A stretch of DNA of 64,000 nt from Rhynchospora pubera (Eukaryota; Streptophyta; Magnoliopsida; Poales; Cyperaceae). Of this stretch, positions 61,274 to 64,000 are shown piece after piece. The stretch is taken from the NCBI GenBank assembly GCA_028095005.1, contig CM051461.1:61113840-61177839 (forward strand), read 5' to 3'. The number at the start of each line of letters is the position of its first letter. Position 1 is the stretch's first letter. Below the pieces are notes generated by a model. That model had not been told where the DNA came from and did no database searches. It saw nothing but the letters and a program-made list of their open reading frames with translations. Made by a program: the position numbers and the translations under genes.

Positions 61274-63230
61274 CACGTACAGAAAATATAGAGATCTTTC
61301 TGGAAGTTTAAAGCATCACCAATGTATGTATTACGTAGAAATATATACACATCATGCAAATAAATTGACAATAACCGTTGCAAAACGGGATAATATATAT
61401 ATCTGTACGAGGTCTTACACTCTCTCTGCCATATATCCTGGGAGATACTCCAATATTTTCTATCTTCTTTAGTCTACAATAGTGAGCTTTCAAGTCTGGC
61501 AACTCAGAATAATATATATGAAGTAACAGAAGTCAAACTGTAGATGGCAATTTCGTTGTTGCTGGCGATGACGCAGAAGAAAAAAGAACAAATTAAAAAG
61601 GAATTGTAAAGAGATATTAAAAGGACTACAAAATAATATTAGTCAGAGTTGCTACTAGCTACATATCCTTTAGCAGTCAAAAAGTATAAAACATACCAGT
61701 ATAAAATAGTATTCATTAGTAGAACATATATATATTAGTTCAAAAAAGGAATACCGCATATTATTTGGGGTTTTCTGCATAATATGTTGGTGAGAACGTG
61801 TGGTTATTTCGCTTGACTAATTAATATACTTCATTCATATTATATGACCAGATTTGTTTTTTTGTGTTTAGTTCTTTTGTTTTCTTTAGGAAAATGGAAA
61901 GGATACGTCAGAGGAATTGGTTCGTCAAAAGAAAGAAACTCAATGGAGGTAGACAGGTAGTTGGACCGTTGGAGTACTTAAGACGTTCGGTGGGCATTTT
62001 ATATATAGTCCCCTGTATTTACACCATTTAGAATTTACAATTCAAAATTATTATATCCCACAATTTGTCCAACGTGGACATTTCGCTCATTGCGTTCTCA
62101 CCTTCACAAAAGTATACGCTCACTTAATTTGCCTCATATTTAACTCTAAAGTGAAAAATATATATAGATATATAGACAAGTTTTTTAGTGTATTAGTGAA
62201 TTTCATGTCTTCTCTAAGGCTCCGTTTGGATGCAAGAAGAAGAAGAGGAAAAAAGAAGAAAGGAAGAAAAAAAATTATAAACAATCTAAACTCTTCACAA
62301 AGTTACACACTTCCCAATACTTCTTCCCACTTCTTCCTTTCTTCCCTTCTTCCCACACATATCCAAACGGAGCCTAAAATAATTGGAGTTGCTTGATTAG
62401 AGTGACACTCATGAAGTCTAGTCGGATCAAGCAACATTCACATGGTCACTAATATAATGCAGTTTTCCTCAAGGTAACTAATTAAATATTGTTGCGTAAA
62501 CTTAAACATGTTTAATCCTTCTGATGGATCAGTTTGTTTTTATTAATTTCGGCGTTAGTAGCAGATTATTATCATTTTATCATTTATCGGTAAATTGTAT
62601 TTATTTAAACCAAAATATGCAATATCCACGGACGTATTTTTGTAATAACTTATTAAATATAGATTACGACAATTTGACAAGCACTTTTACATTGCGATAA
62701 AATCCTTTTTTGAATAATGTAAAAAATTTATTGATATATAATTAAAAAGTAAAATATAGAATTTCTTAGAATTTAAGCCGATTTAATAACTTATCAAATG
62801 TCACTTTGAACACACCTAATGATATACATAGAGCATAGATCAAATCTCATTTATCGGCATTGAACACACCTATTTCATATTACATGGAATATAAAGCTTT
62901 ATCATATTTCAAAGATAATTACTGCTTTAACAACCGAAAAAATGAATCCGCGCAATGCCCTTTGCATAACTTAAATTTATTTATATAGACGAATCATTCA
63001 TTATCTATTCAGATTTTAGAACCTAAAAGATAACACTTATTTCTGTTCCGTTATAAGGTCAATGCCAATATTTTTGGATCAATAAAAAACCAATATACAA
63101 AAATTAAAAAAAAAAGAAAGATACAAATATTTTGTAACAAATGCAAATAAAAAATTTTAATCACACTTTTATGCCATCGTCAACGTACGTCTTTTTCTCT
63201 TGCTGTATCATCATCACATTTTTCATCTGT
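61274..63230. other. Intergenic region between the PLAC8 genes
   Basis: AT-rich spacer that includes the promoter side of the broken PLAC8 gene and the 3' flank of its paralogue. Apart from the Tourist-like MITE at 62218-62374 nothing was recognised. Confidence 0.6.
62218..62374. mobile_element. Tourist-like MITE, copy 3
   Basis: 157 bp with perfect GGCTCCGTTTGGAT / ATCCAAACGGAGCC ends and a TAA duplication (62215-62217 and 62375-62377). The best-preserved copy of the family in this window. Confidence 0.9.
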
Positions 63231-64000
63231 TTATATTAATGGCTGAATTGGTGCATCCATAATATGTGTACTTCCTTCTCTCCTTTCACCCAAATCAGAC
63301 GGTTCAGATCCCACTGGCACATTTTCAATTACAACCTCGCAATTTTCTTCCACCAACTTTCTGTAAAAATTATCATCTTCTACATCATAGAAGTTACCGG
63401 TTCTCACCTCTTGAGCCAAGGCACAACCCCAACAAAGCATCCACTTCAAGTAGTCAGTCATCGAAGCCGAACCACAACAAATTGTATTACCCGGTAATTT
63501 GAACTTTTTCCTCATTTGAATTCTCCAATACCCACCATATATCAAACCAAAAGCACACAATACTATACCCGCTACGCCGGCTATATCTCCTATTACATAG
63601 TTGTGAATGTGCAATGCAGAGATGCTAAATATCCAAAATGGAGCCACACACAAAAGAAGGAAGGTTATGATGTGAACATACATGTTACCAAATCCAAGCC
63701 TCTCCATGTTCCAACCAAACACACAAAATGTACAAAAGCAAGAGAGAAATCCGACTGTTCGATCATCTCCACAATCAAACAGGCCTCCTACCCACTCCGG
63801 CTTGCTCACAACCACCCAGTTCTCTAACAAACTCTTGGGACCCCTCTCAGTTTTGGCCTCTTCATCCAAATCCGAGTCATACTCCTTTCCTAAAGGGCTA
63901 CAGATTGTGTACACAGCGGCAATTACTGGTGTGGCAGTGCCGAGTATAAAGAACAAATTTTCAGCCCATTCAGGTCGCAGCTGCCTCGAGTATCCCCAAT
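63231..64000 (-). CDS. PLAC8-family membrane protein (copy 2), 5' part outside the window
   Basis: An open minus-strand frame from the window edge to TAA at 63231-63233, at least 256 codons. It begins mid-protein with WGYSRQLRPEWAENLFF, then a hydrophobic segment (ILGTATPVIAAVYTICSPLGK), an acidic linker and the PLAC8 domain: FCTFCVFGWNMERLGFGNMYVH, two hydrophobic segments (IITFLLLCVAPFWIF; AGVAGIVLCAFGLIYGGYW), CCGSA and CALAQEVRTGNFYDVED, and an acidic tail. It is a tandem paralogue of the broken gene at 58777-61273 and keeps the same order of motifs. No disabling change was seen, so it is probably the functional member. Its upstream exon or exons lie beyond 64000. The substrate or partner cannot be inferred. 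Confidence 0.88.
   Translation of the reverse strand, partial: WGYSRQLRPEWAENLFFILGTATPVIAAVYTICSPLGKEYDSDLDEEAKTERGPKSLLENWVVVSKPEWVGGLFDCGDDRTVGFLSCFCTFCVFGWNMERLGFGNMYVHIITFLLLCVAPFWIFSISALHIHNYVIGDIAGVAGIVLCAFGLIYGGYWRIQMRKKFKLPGNTICCGSASMTDYLKWMLCWGCALAQEVRTGNFYDVEDDNFYRKLVEENCEVVIENVPVGSEPSDLGERREGSTHIMDAPIQPLI

Noticed and set aside
1..64000. CRISPR arrays, bacterial operons, tRNA or rRNA genes
   Set aside because: None seen. The regularly repeated palindromes in the Ogre-like LTRs have irregular spacing and an LTR context, and the only tRNA-like matches are 12-13-bp primer-binding sites.

Overview
This window is plant nuclear DNA, most likely from a eudicot. It is AT-rich, its genes have GT-AG introns, and it carries a CC-NB-ARC-LRR resistance-type gene, plant-type PLAC8 membrane proteins, a plant mobile domain (PMD) gene, plant LTR retrotransposons primed by initiator-Met tRNA, and several MITE families with exact target-site duplications. 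Nothing prokaryotic was seen. The species cannot be named from this sequence.

Layout. 54-9749: a young Ty1/copia-type (Angela-like) LTR retrotransposon, plus strand, with a dead interior. 9755-13572: AT-rich intergenic DNA with a Helitron-like 3' end and a 1.45 kb Mutator-like element. 13573-18883: a two-exon CC-NB-LRR gene that looks intact. 18884-22690: no gene, but a diverged inverted repeat and a poly-A-tailed retroposon-like end. 22691-40609: one small gene of unknown family, opened up twice. Near its start codon sits a Ty3/gypsy-type solo LTR. That LTR holds a 5.5 kb Ogre-like solo LTR, which holds a Mutator-like MITE, which holds a hAT MITE. Farther along the same reading frame sits a second Angela-like retrotransposon, minus strand. 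41007-47505: a PMD gene fragment, minus strand, with one short exon split by a second copy of the Ogre-like LTR. 47571-52562: a tandem duplication and otherwise unassigned DNA. 52563-58217: an older, frameshifted Ty1/copia element, minus strand, carrying four MITEs. 58777-64000: two PLAC8-family genes in tandem, minus strand. The first is broken by a stop codon and a hAT-type insertion; the second runs off the window.

Only the NB-LRR gene and the partial PLAC8 gene at the right edge look functional. Most of the window records layered transposition. Insertion boundaries were fixed by matching TG...CA or inverted termini with 5-, 3- or 8-bp target-site duplications. In three cases removing an insertion rejoins a host reading frame exactly; in the PLAC8 gene one stop codon remains after rejoining. 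Both Angela-like elements have almost identical LTRs but no usable coding capacity, so they were probably mobilised by proteins from elsewhere in the genome.
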